64,000 nt of DNA from Alphaproteobacteria bacterium (GTDB lineage Bacteria; Pseudomonadota; Alphaproteobacteria; CALKHQ01), in contig JAWKYB010000007.1 in assembly GCA_041396705.1 (NCBI GenBank), positions 215,256 through 279,255 of the forward strand, read 5' to 3'. Under the pieces are notes generated by a model. The model was not told the origin of the DNA. It saw nothing but the letters and a program-made list of their open reading frames with translations, and made no database searches. Within the stretch, counting starts at the first letter, position 1; the number at the start of each line of letters is the position of its first letter. The translations under genes and the position numbers were made by a program. Positions 19,019 to 26,216 of this stretch are shown one piece after another.

Positions 19019-19396
19019 CTACGGTCCGGGCAGGCGGATGGCCTTGCCGGCCTCGTCGACGGCGACCAGGGCAAAGCGGCCGCTGGCGCAGGAGGTGCGC
19101 GCGCCGGTCAGCAGGTCCTCGGCAACCAGCTCCGCCTCGACGGTGACGGTCGATCCGGACGCCTCCACCACGCGACCGATCAGCTCCACCAGCCGGCCCT
19201 GCGGCGCCGGCGCGGTGAAGGCGATGTCGGTGCTGGCCCGCAGCACCAGGCGGGCGCGGGTATGGCGGGTGGCGGCGACGAAGGCGATCCGCGCCAGTGC
19301 CGCCAGCTCGTCGCCGGCGAACATCGTGCCGTAGTGATTGGTCGTACGCGGGAACACCAGGTCGACGGAGCGCACTTCGGTCAGGGCTTGGCTCAT
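19019..19396 (-). CDS. Acyl-CoA thioesterase, hotdog fold (YciA-like)
   Basis: 125 residues. FPRTTNHYGTMFAGDELAAL is the hotdog N-terminal motif with the catalytic Asn-x-x-Gly...Gly region, followed by FVAATRHTRARLVLRASTDIAF. YciA-type enzymes hydrolyse short and medium acyl-CoAs in the cytosol. The ATG at 19396 (MSQALTEVRSVDLVFP) is chosen; a longer ORF runs to 19633 without homology. It diverges from the sugar kinase at 19524. Confidence 0.85.
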   Translation of the reverse strand: MSQALTEVRSVDLVFPRTTNHYGTMFAGDELAALARIAFVAATRHTRARLVLRASTDIAFTAPAPQGRLVELIGRVVEASGSTVTVEAELVAEDLLTGARTSCASGRFALVAVDEAGKAIRLPGP

Positions 19397-19523
19397 ACGG
19401 CACGTCCTGCGGTCGCGGTGGCGGGTAGGGCGCTGACAGCGGCCGCCAAACTGCCTAAGGTCGCGCCGCATAACAAGGGGCTGCGGACAGTGTGCGCGGC
19501 CCCGCATCCGCACCGGAACGACC

Positions 19524-20465
19524 ATGGCCGAACCGCCGCTCCGCCTCGCCTGCATCGGCGAGTGCATGATCGAACTGACCGCCCGCGACGCCCGCACGCT
19601 GGACCTGCGCTTCGGCGGCGACACGCTCAACACCGCAGTCTATGCCGCGCGCCGGCTGCGGCAGGCCGGCCGCTTCGCGCAGGTCGACTATGTCACCGCC
19701 CTGGGCGACGACCCCTATTCCGACTGGATGGTGCAGAGCTGGGCGGACGAAGGGGTAGGCACCGGCACGGTGCTGCGCCTGCCCGGCCGGCTGCCGGGGC
19801 TGTACATGATCCGCACCGACGACAGGGGCGAGCGGACCTTCCACTACTGGCGCTCGGCTGCGGCGGCGCGCGACCTGTTGCGGGCGCCGCGGATGGCGGA
19901 TATCGCCCGCGACCTCCGCGCCTACGACATGATCTATCTGTCCGGCATCACGCTGTCGATCTTCGACGCCGAGTCGCGCGCCATGCTGTTCGACCTGCTG
20001 GACGACGTCAGGCGCGTCGGGGCGCTGGTCGCCTTCGACGCCAACTTCCGCCCGCGCGGCTGGCCCGACGTGGAGGAGGCGCGCAAGACCATGGCGGCGG
20101 CCTGGCGGCGGACCGACATCGGGCTGCCGACGTTCGGCGACGAGCAGATGCTGTTCGGCGATGCGGACCCCGACGCCACCATCGCGCGGCTGCAGATGCT
20201 TGGCGTCCGCGAGGTGGTGGTCAAGCGCGACCGCGCTCCGTGCGTGATCGACCGCGCCGGCATGCGCTGGGAGATTCCTGCGGAATCGGTGGCCAAACCT
20301 GTGGACACCACCGCGGCCGGCGACAGCTTCAACGGCGCCTATCTGTCTGCCCGGCTGTGCGATGCGCTGCCGGCCGATGCCGCCCATGCCGGCCATCGCG
20401 TGGCGGCGGCGGTGATCCAGCATCCGGGCGCGATCATCCCGCTGGCGGCGATGCCGGCCACCTGA
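19524..20465 (+). CDS. kdgK: PfkB-family sugar kinase, probable 2-keto-3-deoxygluconate kinase
   Basis: 313 residues. CIGECMIELT and FGGDTLNTAVYAARRL at the N-terminus and VDTTAAGDSFNGAYLSARL near the C-terminus (anion hole and catalytic Asp) define the ribokinase/PfkB fold; the GECMIEL start and the overall layout are closest to KdgK of the Entner-Doudoroff branch. It would make 2-keto-3-deoxy-6-phosphogluconate from KDG. No uronate genes are adjacent, so substrate specificity is inferred. Confidence 0.8.
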   Translation: MAEPPLRLACIGECMIELTARDARTLDLRFGGDTLNTAVYAARRLRQAGRFAQVDYVTALGDDPYSDWMVQSWADEGVGTGTVLRLPGRLPGLYMIRTDDRGERTFHYWRSAAAARDLLRAPRMADIARDLRAYDMIYLSGITLSIFDAESRAMLFDLLDDVRRVGALVAFDANFRPRGWPDVEEARKTMAAAWRRTDIGLPTFGDEQMLFGDADPDATIARLQMLGVREVVVKRDRAPCVIDRAGMRWEIPAESVAKPVDTTAAGDSFNGAYLSARLCDALPADAAHAGHRVAAAVIQHPGAIIPLAAMPAT

Positions 20466-20578
20466 ACCGCCGCCCCGCCGACGCAAGGGCTTGCGTACGG
20501 GAACCGTCCGCCGCACCATCCGTTTACTAACGTCGGACTCGGCCCGAGCCGCGGCCGCACAGGCGGGAGCTTTGACGG

Positions 20579-21103
20579 ATGGCCTCCATCGGATCGACGG
20601 CCCTCGGCATCGCCGGCCTCGGCTTCGCGCTGACGATGGCCGGGTGCCAGGCCGCGCGCGGCCCCTCGGACGGCACCGGCCGGCAGGCCGGCGCGACCGC
20701 CGCCGTCGCGACCGGCGTGCCGCCGGCCACCCCGGCGTCCTGCACCGCCGACCTCGGCGCGCCGGCCGAGATCGGCGACGGCGGCCTGCAGCTCGTCGAG
20801 CGCCTGCGCGGCGAGACGCCGGGCTCCGAGCCCTTCGTGACCGCCGCCCTGCTGGCCGGCGCGCGTGCCGCCGCCGCGGGCACGTGGGAGCGCGCCTATG
20901 CCTTCTGCGCCCTGGTGCCGGACAGCGCGGCCTACGACCAGACCAAGGAGGCCGGACTGTGCCGCGCGCGTGCGGCGCTCGCGCTGGACGACGCCCATCT
21001 TCCGTGCGCGCTGGCGCTGGCCGGCCAGTGGGCGGCCGAGCAGGGCCGCATCGGCCTCGGTCTTGCCACCCCTGCGGCGGCGGAGGAGCCGCCGGCCAGT
21101 TGA
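20579..21103 (+). CDS. Predicted lipoprotein of unknown function
   Basis: 174 residues. MASIGSTALGIAGLGFALTMAGC is a signal peptide with the lipobox TMAGC. Further cysteines follow in ASCTADLG, YAFCALVP, AGLCRARA and FRARW-region HLPCALAL, spaced as if to form disulphides in the periplasm. I do not recognise a domain. It precedes the two cytochromes c in the same direction and may belong with them. Confidence 0.7.
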   Translation: MASIGSTALGIAGLGFALTMAGCQAARGPSDGTGRQAGATAAVATGVPPATPASCTADLGAPAEIGDGGLQLVERLRGETPGSEPFVTAALLAGARAAAAGTWERAYAFCALVPDSAAYDQTKEAGLCRARAALALDDAHLPCALALAGQWAAEQGRIGLGLATPAAAEEPPAS

Positions 21104-21186
21104 TCCGGGTCAACGCGACGCCGCGCCATCGCGTCCATCTTGTGCCGATCGATCTACGCTTGGCGGCGCGGCAATGGGGGGCGGCG

Positions 21187-21534
21187 ATGCGGGCCGATGG
21201 ACTGAGTTCGAACGCGATCCGGGCGATGCTGGTCGCCGCGCTGGTCGGCGCGGGCGGCGCGACGGCGCTGGCCCAGGGCAATCCGGAGTTGGCGCAGCCG
21301 CTGGTGGAGACGCGCTGCGCCGCCTGCCATGAGGTGCCTGGAATGGCGCCGCCGGCCGTGGCCGCACCGGACCACGGGCCGTCTTTCCTGGAGATCGCGG
21401 CCGACACGCAGACCTACTCGCGGGCGTGGCTGACCAGCTTTCTGCGGCGGCCGCACTACCCGATGACGACTTTCATCCTGACACCGGTCGAGGTGGACAA
21501 TATCGTCTCGTTCATCCTGCAACTGCGGGACTGA
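21187..21534 (+). CDS. Mono-haem cytochrome c, class I-like
   Basis: 115 residues. A signal peptide ends at ATALAQ, then the haem-binding motif CAACH (C44, C47, H48) and the axial-ligand region PHYPMTTFILTP, where Met is the expected sixth ligand, followed by the C-terminal helix VDNIVSFILQL. It is a periplasmic electron carrier of unknown partner. A longer reading frame reaches upstream to 20491 but overlaps the lipoprotein gene. It is paralogous to the following gene. Confidence 0.88.
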   Translation: MRADGLSSNAIRAMLVAALVGAGGATALAQGNPELAQPLVETRCAACHEVPGMAPPAVAAPDHGPSFLEIAADTQTYSRAWLTSFLRRPHYPMTTFILTPVEVDNIVSFILQLRD

Positions 21535-21565
21535 CGGAACCGGTGTCACGGCGGAGGAGGCGACG

Positions 21566-21952
21566 ATGAATGCGGTCGGAGCGATTGCAGCGCGTGACAC
21601 GGTGCGAGCGGCGGCGACCGCTCGCCGCGCGGCTCGGGCGGGCCTGGCGTTGGCCGCCATCGCCTTGCTGGCCGGCCCGGCCCGGGCGGAGGGCGATGTC
21701 GAGGCGGCACGCCCGATCATCGCCGATCGCTGCACGGTGTGCCATCACGTGCCCGGCTATCCGGCGCCGCAATACACCGCCGGCGGTGCCGCCGCCAGCT
21801 TCCAGGACATCGCCGACGGCAGCCAGTACGACACGCCGGAGAAGCTGACCGCCTTCCTGCACCAGCCGCACTTCATCATCCCGGGCTTCAGCCTGTCCGA
21901 CGAGGACATCGACAACCTCGTCGCCTTCATCGTCGCGCTGCGGCACGAATAG
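21566..21952 (+). CDS. Mono-haem cytochrome c lacking a methionine ligand
   Basis: 128 residues. The signal peptide ends GPARAEG; the haem motif CTVCH is at C56, C59 and H60. It aligns with the upstream cytochrome through FLHQPHFIIPGFSLSDEDID and DNLVAFIVAL. Where the paralogue has YPM, this one has IIP, and the mature protein has no Met at all. The haem must be five-coordinate or use another residue, such as the His in QPHF. It ends 50 bp before the convergent RTX gene. Confidence 0.88.
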   Translation: MNAVGAIAARDTVRAAATARRAARAGLALAAIALLAGPARAEGDVEAARPIIADRCTVCHHVPGYPAPQYTAGGAAASFQDIADGSQYDTPEKLTAFLHQPHFIIPGFSLSDEDIDNLVAFIVALRHE

Positions 21953-21954
21953 AC

Positions 21955-21988
21955 GCGGCCGGCCCCGCCGGGCGGCAGGGCCGGCCGC
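21955..21988. terminator. Long GC hairpin between convergent genes
   Basis: Perfect 11-bp arms GCGGCCGGCCC (21955-21965) and GGGCCGGCCGC (21978-21988) with a 12-nt loop, three bases after the cytochrome stop and 14 bp before the end of the RTX gene. It should fold in both transcripts. No T-run follows. Confidence 0.5.
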
Positions 21989-22002
21989 AGCGATCCTGAA
22001 GG

Positions 22003-23346
22003 TCAGAGCACGAAGTCGTTCAGCGGGTCGAGCTGGCCGCCGCTGACGCCCTGCAGGAAGACGCTGTTGTCGCCGATGGTGATCAGCGTGCCGGCCATGT
22101 TGTTGGTGATGACCAGGTCGGCATAGCCGATGCCCAGGGCCGAGAAGTCGAGCTGGTCCGCGCCCGGCTTGAAATCCTTGACGATGTCGTGGCCGAACGC
22201 GCCCTCGAACAGGAAGGTGTCGTTGCCGAAGCCGCCGATCAGCATGTCGTCGCCCAGCGCGCCGTTCAGCTCGTCGTCGCCGGCGGCGCCGTCCAGCGTG
22301 TTGTCCAGCTCGTTGCCGGTCAGGAAATCGGCGTAGCCGGAACCCTCGACATTCTCGAACTCGCCGATCAGGTCGCCCTGGGCGTCGCCGCCGGCGGCGG
22401 CGTTGTAGCAGGCGTCGGCCGGCGCCAGGCAGACGAAGACGCCGCCGGACGAGCCCGCATAGGACACGGTATCGATGCCATCGCCGCCGAGCAGCAGGTC
22501 GGCGCCGGCGCCGCCGTTGATCCAGTCGTTGCCATCGCCGCCCCAGGCATAGTCGTCGCCGTCGCCGGCATAGATGGTGTCGTCGCCGTAGAGCGGCACG
22601 GTGACCACCAGCCCGTTGGCGGTCTCGTAGCTGTACCAGCCGTCACCGACGATGTAGTCGTTGCCGTCGCCGCCCCAGATCCAGTCGTCCTCGCCGCCGC
22701 CCCAGATCTGGTCGCCCTCGCTGCCGCCGTCGATGAAGTCGTTGCCGAAGCCGCCGTACAGCCAGTCGATGCCGCTGCCGCCGAACAGGAAGTCGTCGCC
22801 GTCTCGGCCCTCCAGCTTGTCGTCGCCGGCCTGGCCGTTGATGGTGTCGTCGCCGTCGCCGGCAAAGACCCAGTCGTTACCCTCGCCCATGTCGATGAAG
22901 TCGTTGCCGGCGCCGACCTCCTCCAGCGTCCAAAACCGGTCGTCGCCGGCACCGCCATAGGCGGTGTCGTTGCCGGCGTCGCCATAGAGATGGTCGTTGC
23001 CCTCGCCGCCGTAGAGCAGGTCGTCGCCGTCGCCGCCATAGAGCAGGTCGTCGCCCGCCTCGCCATACAGGGTGTCGTAGCCGGCGTCGCCGCTGATCAG
23101 GTCCTTGCCGTTGCCGCCATAGGCGCGGTCGTCGCCGTTGCCGCCGCTGACATGGTCGTCGCCTTCGCCGCCCTCGAGCAGGTCGTCGCCGTCCCAGCCG
23201 TAGATGTTGTCGTTGCCGCCGAGGCCGCGGATGTAGTCCCCCTTCGATGTACCTGGCAGGTGCTCGGCGGCCTCCGTGCCGGTGATCGGGTTGAGGATCT
23301 TCAGTCGGATGATGGGCATTTTCCGTTTGCTCCGTTCGGGCGCCAT
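22003..23346 (-). CDS. RTX calcium-binding repeat protein, probably type I-secreted
   Basis: 447 residues. From about residue 35 it is built of nonapeptide repeats of the GGxGxDxhx type (GGNGDDRAYGGNGKDLISG, GGAGDDRF and many more), which form calcium-bound beta-rolls. There is no N-terminal signal peptide; the C-terminus DFKPGADQLDFSALGIGYAD plus FLQGVSGGQLDPLNDFVL resembles the uncleaved C-terminal secretion region of RTX proteins. No enzymatic domain and no type I secretion genes are nearby. The ATG at 23346 has GGAG 6 nt upstream; MPIIRLKIL at 23319 is the alternative start. Confidence 0.88.
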   Translation of the reverse strand: MAPERSKRKMPIIRLKILNPITGTEAAEHLPGTSKGDYIRGLGGNDNIYGWDGDDLLEGGEGDDHVSGGNGDDRAYGGNGKDLISGDAGYDTLYGEAGDDLLYGGDGDDLLYGGEGNDHLYGDAGNDTAYGGAGDDRFWTLEEVGAGNDFIDMGEGNDWVFAGDGDDTINGQAGDDKLEGRDGDDFLFGGSGIDWLYGGFGNDFIDGGSEGDQIWGGGEDDWIWGGDGNDYIVGDGWYSYETANGLVVTVPLYGDDTIYAGDGDDYAWGGDGNDWINGGAGADLLLGGDGIDTVSYAGSSGGVFVCLAPADACYNAAAGGDAQGDLIGEFENVEGSGYADFLTGNELDNTLDGAAGDDELNGALGDDMLIGGFGNDTFLFEGAFGHDIVKDFKPGADQLDFSALGIGYADLVITNNMAGTLITIGDNSVFLQGVSGGQLDPLNDFVL

Positions 23347-23458
23347 GAGCGGCTCCGATTGCGCAGAAGTCGCTGGCGCATGAACGGCGGTTCATGTTCC
23401 GGAGAAAAATGTCCGGGCGGCCGCGGCAGGCGTGGCGCCGCCCCCGGCTTTGCGGCGG

Positions 23459-24400
23459 TCAGGTGAAGAAATAGCGGGTGACGTGAAAAAACAGCGGCGC
23501 GGCGAAGGCGATCGAATCGACCCGGTCGAGCATGCCGCCGTGACCGCCGATCATCTGGCCCCAGTCCTTGACCCCGAGGTCGCGCTTGATCGCCGACAGC
23601 ACCAGGCTGCCGAAGAAACCGGCGACCACGATCACCGTGCTCATCGCGGCCGACTGCAGCGGCGAAAACGGCGTGACGAACCACAGACCGGTGCCGCAGG
23701 CGATGGCGAGCGCGCCGCCGCCGATCAGGCCCTCGACGGTCTTCGACGGGCTGAGCCGCGGCGCCACCGGCCTGCGGCCGAACAGCTTGCCGACCACATA
23801 CTGGAACACGTCGCTGAGTTGCACGACGACGACCAGATACAGCAGCAGCATGGCCGGCGGTGCGTTGTGGCCGGGGACGACCAGGATCAGCAGCGCGGCG
23901 GCATGGCTGATGGCATAGACGGCCAGCATCAGCCCCCATTGCATGACGGCGCTGCGGGCCAGGAACTGCCGGGTGTCGCCGCCGACCGCGGACGCGACCG
24001 GCAGCGCCAGGAACACGTAGACCGGGATGAAGATCGCGAACAGCCCGTACCAGCCGGCGGCGATCAGGACATACTGCGCCGGGATCACGACGAAGAACGA
24101 CAGGAACAGCGTGACGCGGTCGCCCGGCCGGGTGCGGATCAGGGTCAGGAACTCGCGCAGCGCCAGGAACGAGATCAGCGCGAACAGGACCATGGTCGCG
24201 GTCGTGCCGGCGGCCAGCACCGCCGCGAAGATCGCCGCCATGATCCACCACGAGCGGATCCGGTCGTTCAGGTTCTGCACCGTGGCCCGTGCCTGTGGGG
24301 TGACGACGGCGCGCCTCAGCGTCGCGCCGACGGCGGATGCCAGCGCCAGCAGCGCGACGATGCCGCCGGCCAGCCAGACGAACGACCCGTCCAGTGTCAT
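23459..24400 (-). CDS. Phosphatidate cytidylyltransferase (CdsA-like)
   Basis: 313 residues with about eight membrane segments. The C-terminal signature SAIKRDLGVKDWGQ...GGHGGMLDRVDS is the full CdsA motif with its metal-binding Asp residues. It makes CDP-diacylglycerol from phosphatidate and CTP. Its ATG overlaps the plsC-like stop by four bases. As the last gene of the module it would supply the CDP-lipid used by the CDP-alcohol transferase at 25014. It may be a paralogue of an essential cdsA elsewhere. Confidence 0.88.
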   Translation of the reverse strand: MTLDGSFVWLAGGIVALLALASAVGATLRRAVVTPQARATVQNLNDRIRSWWIMAAIFAAVLAAGTTATMVLFALISFLALREFLTLIRTRPGDRVTLFLSFFVVIPAQYVLIAAGWYGLFAIFIPVYVFLALPVASAVGGDTRQFLARSAVMQWGLMLAVYAISHAAALLILVVPGHNAPPAMLLLYLVVVVQLSDVFQYVVGKLFGRRPVAPRLSPSKTVEGLIGGGALAIACGTGLWFVTPFSPLQSAAMSTVIVVAGFFGSLVLSAIKRDLGVKDWGQMIGGHGGMLDRVDSIAFAAPLFFHVTRYFFT

Positions 24401-25026
24401 CGGCCATGCTCCGTCGCTTCGTGCGGTTCGGCGAGCCCGGCCAGTGCCGCGCGGGCGCGTTCCAGGAAGGCCGGCTTGGTCTCCCCCGGCATCAGTGCCA
24501 AAGGCGCGCCCACCGTCAGCGTGCACAGCAGCGGCACCAGCAGCAGGCTGCCTTTCGGCAGCACGCGATGCAGGTTCTCCACATGCACCGGCACCAGCTC
24601 CACATGCGGGAACCGGCGGGCCAGGTGGAACAGCCCGCCGCGGAACGGGGCGATGGCGCCCTCGCCGCGGGTGCCCTCGGGAAACAGGATCAGCGACTCG
24701 CCGGCGGCAAGCGCGCGGGCGGGCAGGTCCAGCGGATCGGCGGCGCCGTGCGGTTTGCGCTCGACGAGCACCGCGCCGAGGCAGCGCTCGGCAAGGAAAC
24801 GCCGGGCGGGGCTGCGGGACCAGTAGTCGCGGGCCGCGACCGGATGGGTCCGGTCGCGATCGCCGCGCGGCAGCGCCGCCAGGATGACCAGCGTGTCGAG
24901 GTGGCTGCTGTGGTTGGCGAAGTAGATGCGGGCGGCATCGGACGGCCCGCAACCCTGCCAGCGCGCGTGGGCGCCGACCAGCAGGCGCACCAGGCCCAGC
25001 AGCAGCGCGCGGATCAGCCGCGGCAT
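24397..25026 (-). CDS. 1-acyl-sn-glycerol-3-phosphate acyltransferase (PlsC family)
   Basis: 209 residues. The motif NHSSHLD supplies the catalytic His39-x4-Asp44 dyad and LFPEGTRGEG is the phosphate-binding motif III. It transfers an acyl chain to lysophosphatidate or a related acceptor at the inner membrane. It overlaps both neighbours (13 bp with the CDP-alcohol transferase, 4 bp with cdsA-like), so the three are translated as a unit. Confidence 0.88.
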   Translation of the reverse strand: MPRLIRALLLGLVRLLVGAHARWQGCGPSDAARIYFANHSSHLDTLVILAALPRGDRDRTHPVAARDYWSRSPARRFLAERCLGAVLVERKPHGAADPLDLPARALAAGESLILFPEGTRGEGAIAPFRGGLFHLARRFPHVELVPVHVENLHRVLPKGSLLLVPLLCTLTVGAPLALMPGETKPAFLERARAALAGLAEPHEATEHGR

Positions 25027-25667
25027 GACAGTGCCGCGGCCAGAGTCCGCGTCCGGGTGGCGCAGGTGACCAGGCTGCCCAGGCCAATAACGCCGACCGC
25101 CACCGCCAGGCCGTGCTGCGTGCCGGTCAGCGCGGTCTCGGCCGCCGCGGCGAGCAGCCCGGCGGTGAGCGCGGCCATGCGCCGCGGCTTGGACATGATG
25201 CCACCGAAATCCTGGGCAAAGCCGAGCGAGCCGCCGAGCATCCGCAGATAGGCGGTCAGTGCGGCCGCCAGGGCGCCGGCCCAGCCCAGCCACGGCACCC
25301 CTGCCGCGTAGCCGGCCGCCACGATCAGCAGGCTGTCGGCGATCCGGTCGGGGATCTCGTTATAGAGTGTGCCGAGGGCGCTTGCCTTGCCGCCCTCGAT
25401 GGCGACCATGCCGTCGAGCAGGTTGCACAGCAACCGCAGCTGCACCATGGCGGCGGCCAGCGTCAGTCCGACCCATCCGCCCCACAGCGTCAGGGCTGCG
25501 CCGCCGCCGGCGAAGACGACCGACGCGAGCGAGATCTGGTTCGGCGTGACGCTGCTGGCGGCCAGCCGGGCTGCCAGGAGGCGCGCCCACCCGGTCGAGC
25601 GGCTGGCAAGCGGCCTGCGAGCCGCTTCGGTGCCGGCGCGGCCGCTCGCGTCCGTGCTCGCCTTCAT
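25014..25667 (-). CDS. CDP-alcohol phosphatidyltransferase-like membrane protein with altered signature
   Basis: 217 residues, about six membrane segments. The CDP-OH-P signature Dxx[D]GxxARx8GxxxDxxxD is recognisable with perfect spacing but reads N82-x2-D85-G86-x2-A89-I90 ... G99-x3-N103-x3-D107: two of four metal-binding Asp are Asn and the Arg is Ile. Neighbouring PlsC and CdsA genes support a phospholipid head-group role. A strong AGGGAGG site precedes the ATG at 25667; the frame also stays open to 25712. Confidence 0.82.
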   Translation of the reverse strand: MKASTDASGRAGTEAARRPLASRSTGWARLLAARLAASSVTPNQISLASVVFAGGGAALTLWGGWVGLTLAAAMVQLRLLCNLLDGMVAIEGGKASALGTLYNEIPDRIADSLLIVAAGYAAGVPWLGWAGALAAALTAYLRMLGGSLGFAQDFGGIMSKPRRMAALTAGLLAAAAETALTGTQHGLAVAVGVIGLGSLVTCATRTRTLAAALSCRG

Positions 25668-26216
25668 CGGGTACCTCCCTGGTTGACTGGGCGTTAAATG
25701 AACATCGTTCATATATGGTTGTCCCGAACGCGAGTCGGTAGAGGTGGGGAAGCAGCACGCAAGGCCACGCAGGGCGGTCGGAGAACGAAGACCCCGGCCG
25801 GTTTGATCGTTGCATTGCCCGCGCGTTGCAGGAACGCCGAGGAATCATCGCTCTCGCTGCCGGTGCTGGCGCACGAGACCGGACCGCGGTGCGATGTCGG
25901 GGACATTGTCAATTTTACGTTCATGCGAGAGGCGAGGCAACCAGCGGCTCCGGTGGCGCATGTGTCGCCGGCACCGACCGGCCGGTTCATCCGGTCCGAC
26001 GCCGTCGCGACGCGTCGGTTTGACGGACGACACGCGGCCGGTCGGTCGTGTCGCATCGGCGGCGATGTGAATTCATTTGTCAGCGCGCCAGCGGCGGGCT
26101 GTCATCGGCCGGCGGCAGGCAACGCGATGAACCGAACCGGCCCGCCGCGCGACCCATGCCATGGCATTGTCTTGGTGCCCGCCGTCGTGCGGGCGCGCGG
26201 GAGTGGAGACCGCCCT
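25668..26216. other. Long divergent intergenic region, no gene supported
   Basis: 549 bp between the leftward phospholipid module and the rightward transglutaminase-fold gene. It contains the palindrome at 25698-25712, a smaller inverted repeat ATGTC-GGG-GACAT at 25894-25906, and AT-richer patches near 25905-25925. The downstream ORF stays open back to 25698, but those residues lack homology and the signal peptide begins only at 26217. Confidence 0.55.
25698..25712. promoter_or_regulatory. Perfect palindrome ATGAAC-ATC-GTTCAT, candidate operator
   Basis: 6-bp arms with a 3-bp centre, 31 bp upstream of the CDP-alcohol transferase start, next to TATATG, which may be a -10 element read leftward. 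Size and symmetry fit a TetR- or GntR-type repressor; no regulator gene is adjacent. Confidence 0.5.

Noticed and set aside
22300..23300. DNA-level tandem repeats
   Set aside because: They are codon-level repeats encoding RTX nonapeptides in one intact frame.
25698..26216. N-terminal extension of the transglutaminase-fold protein
   Set aside because: The residues lack homology and precede a good signal peptide; the region includes a palindrome more likely to be regulatory.
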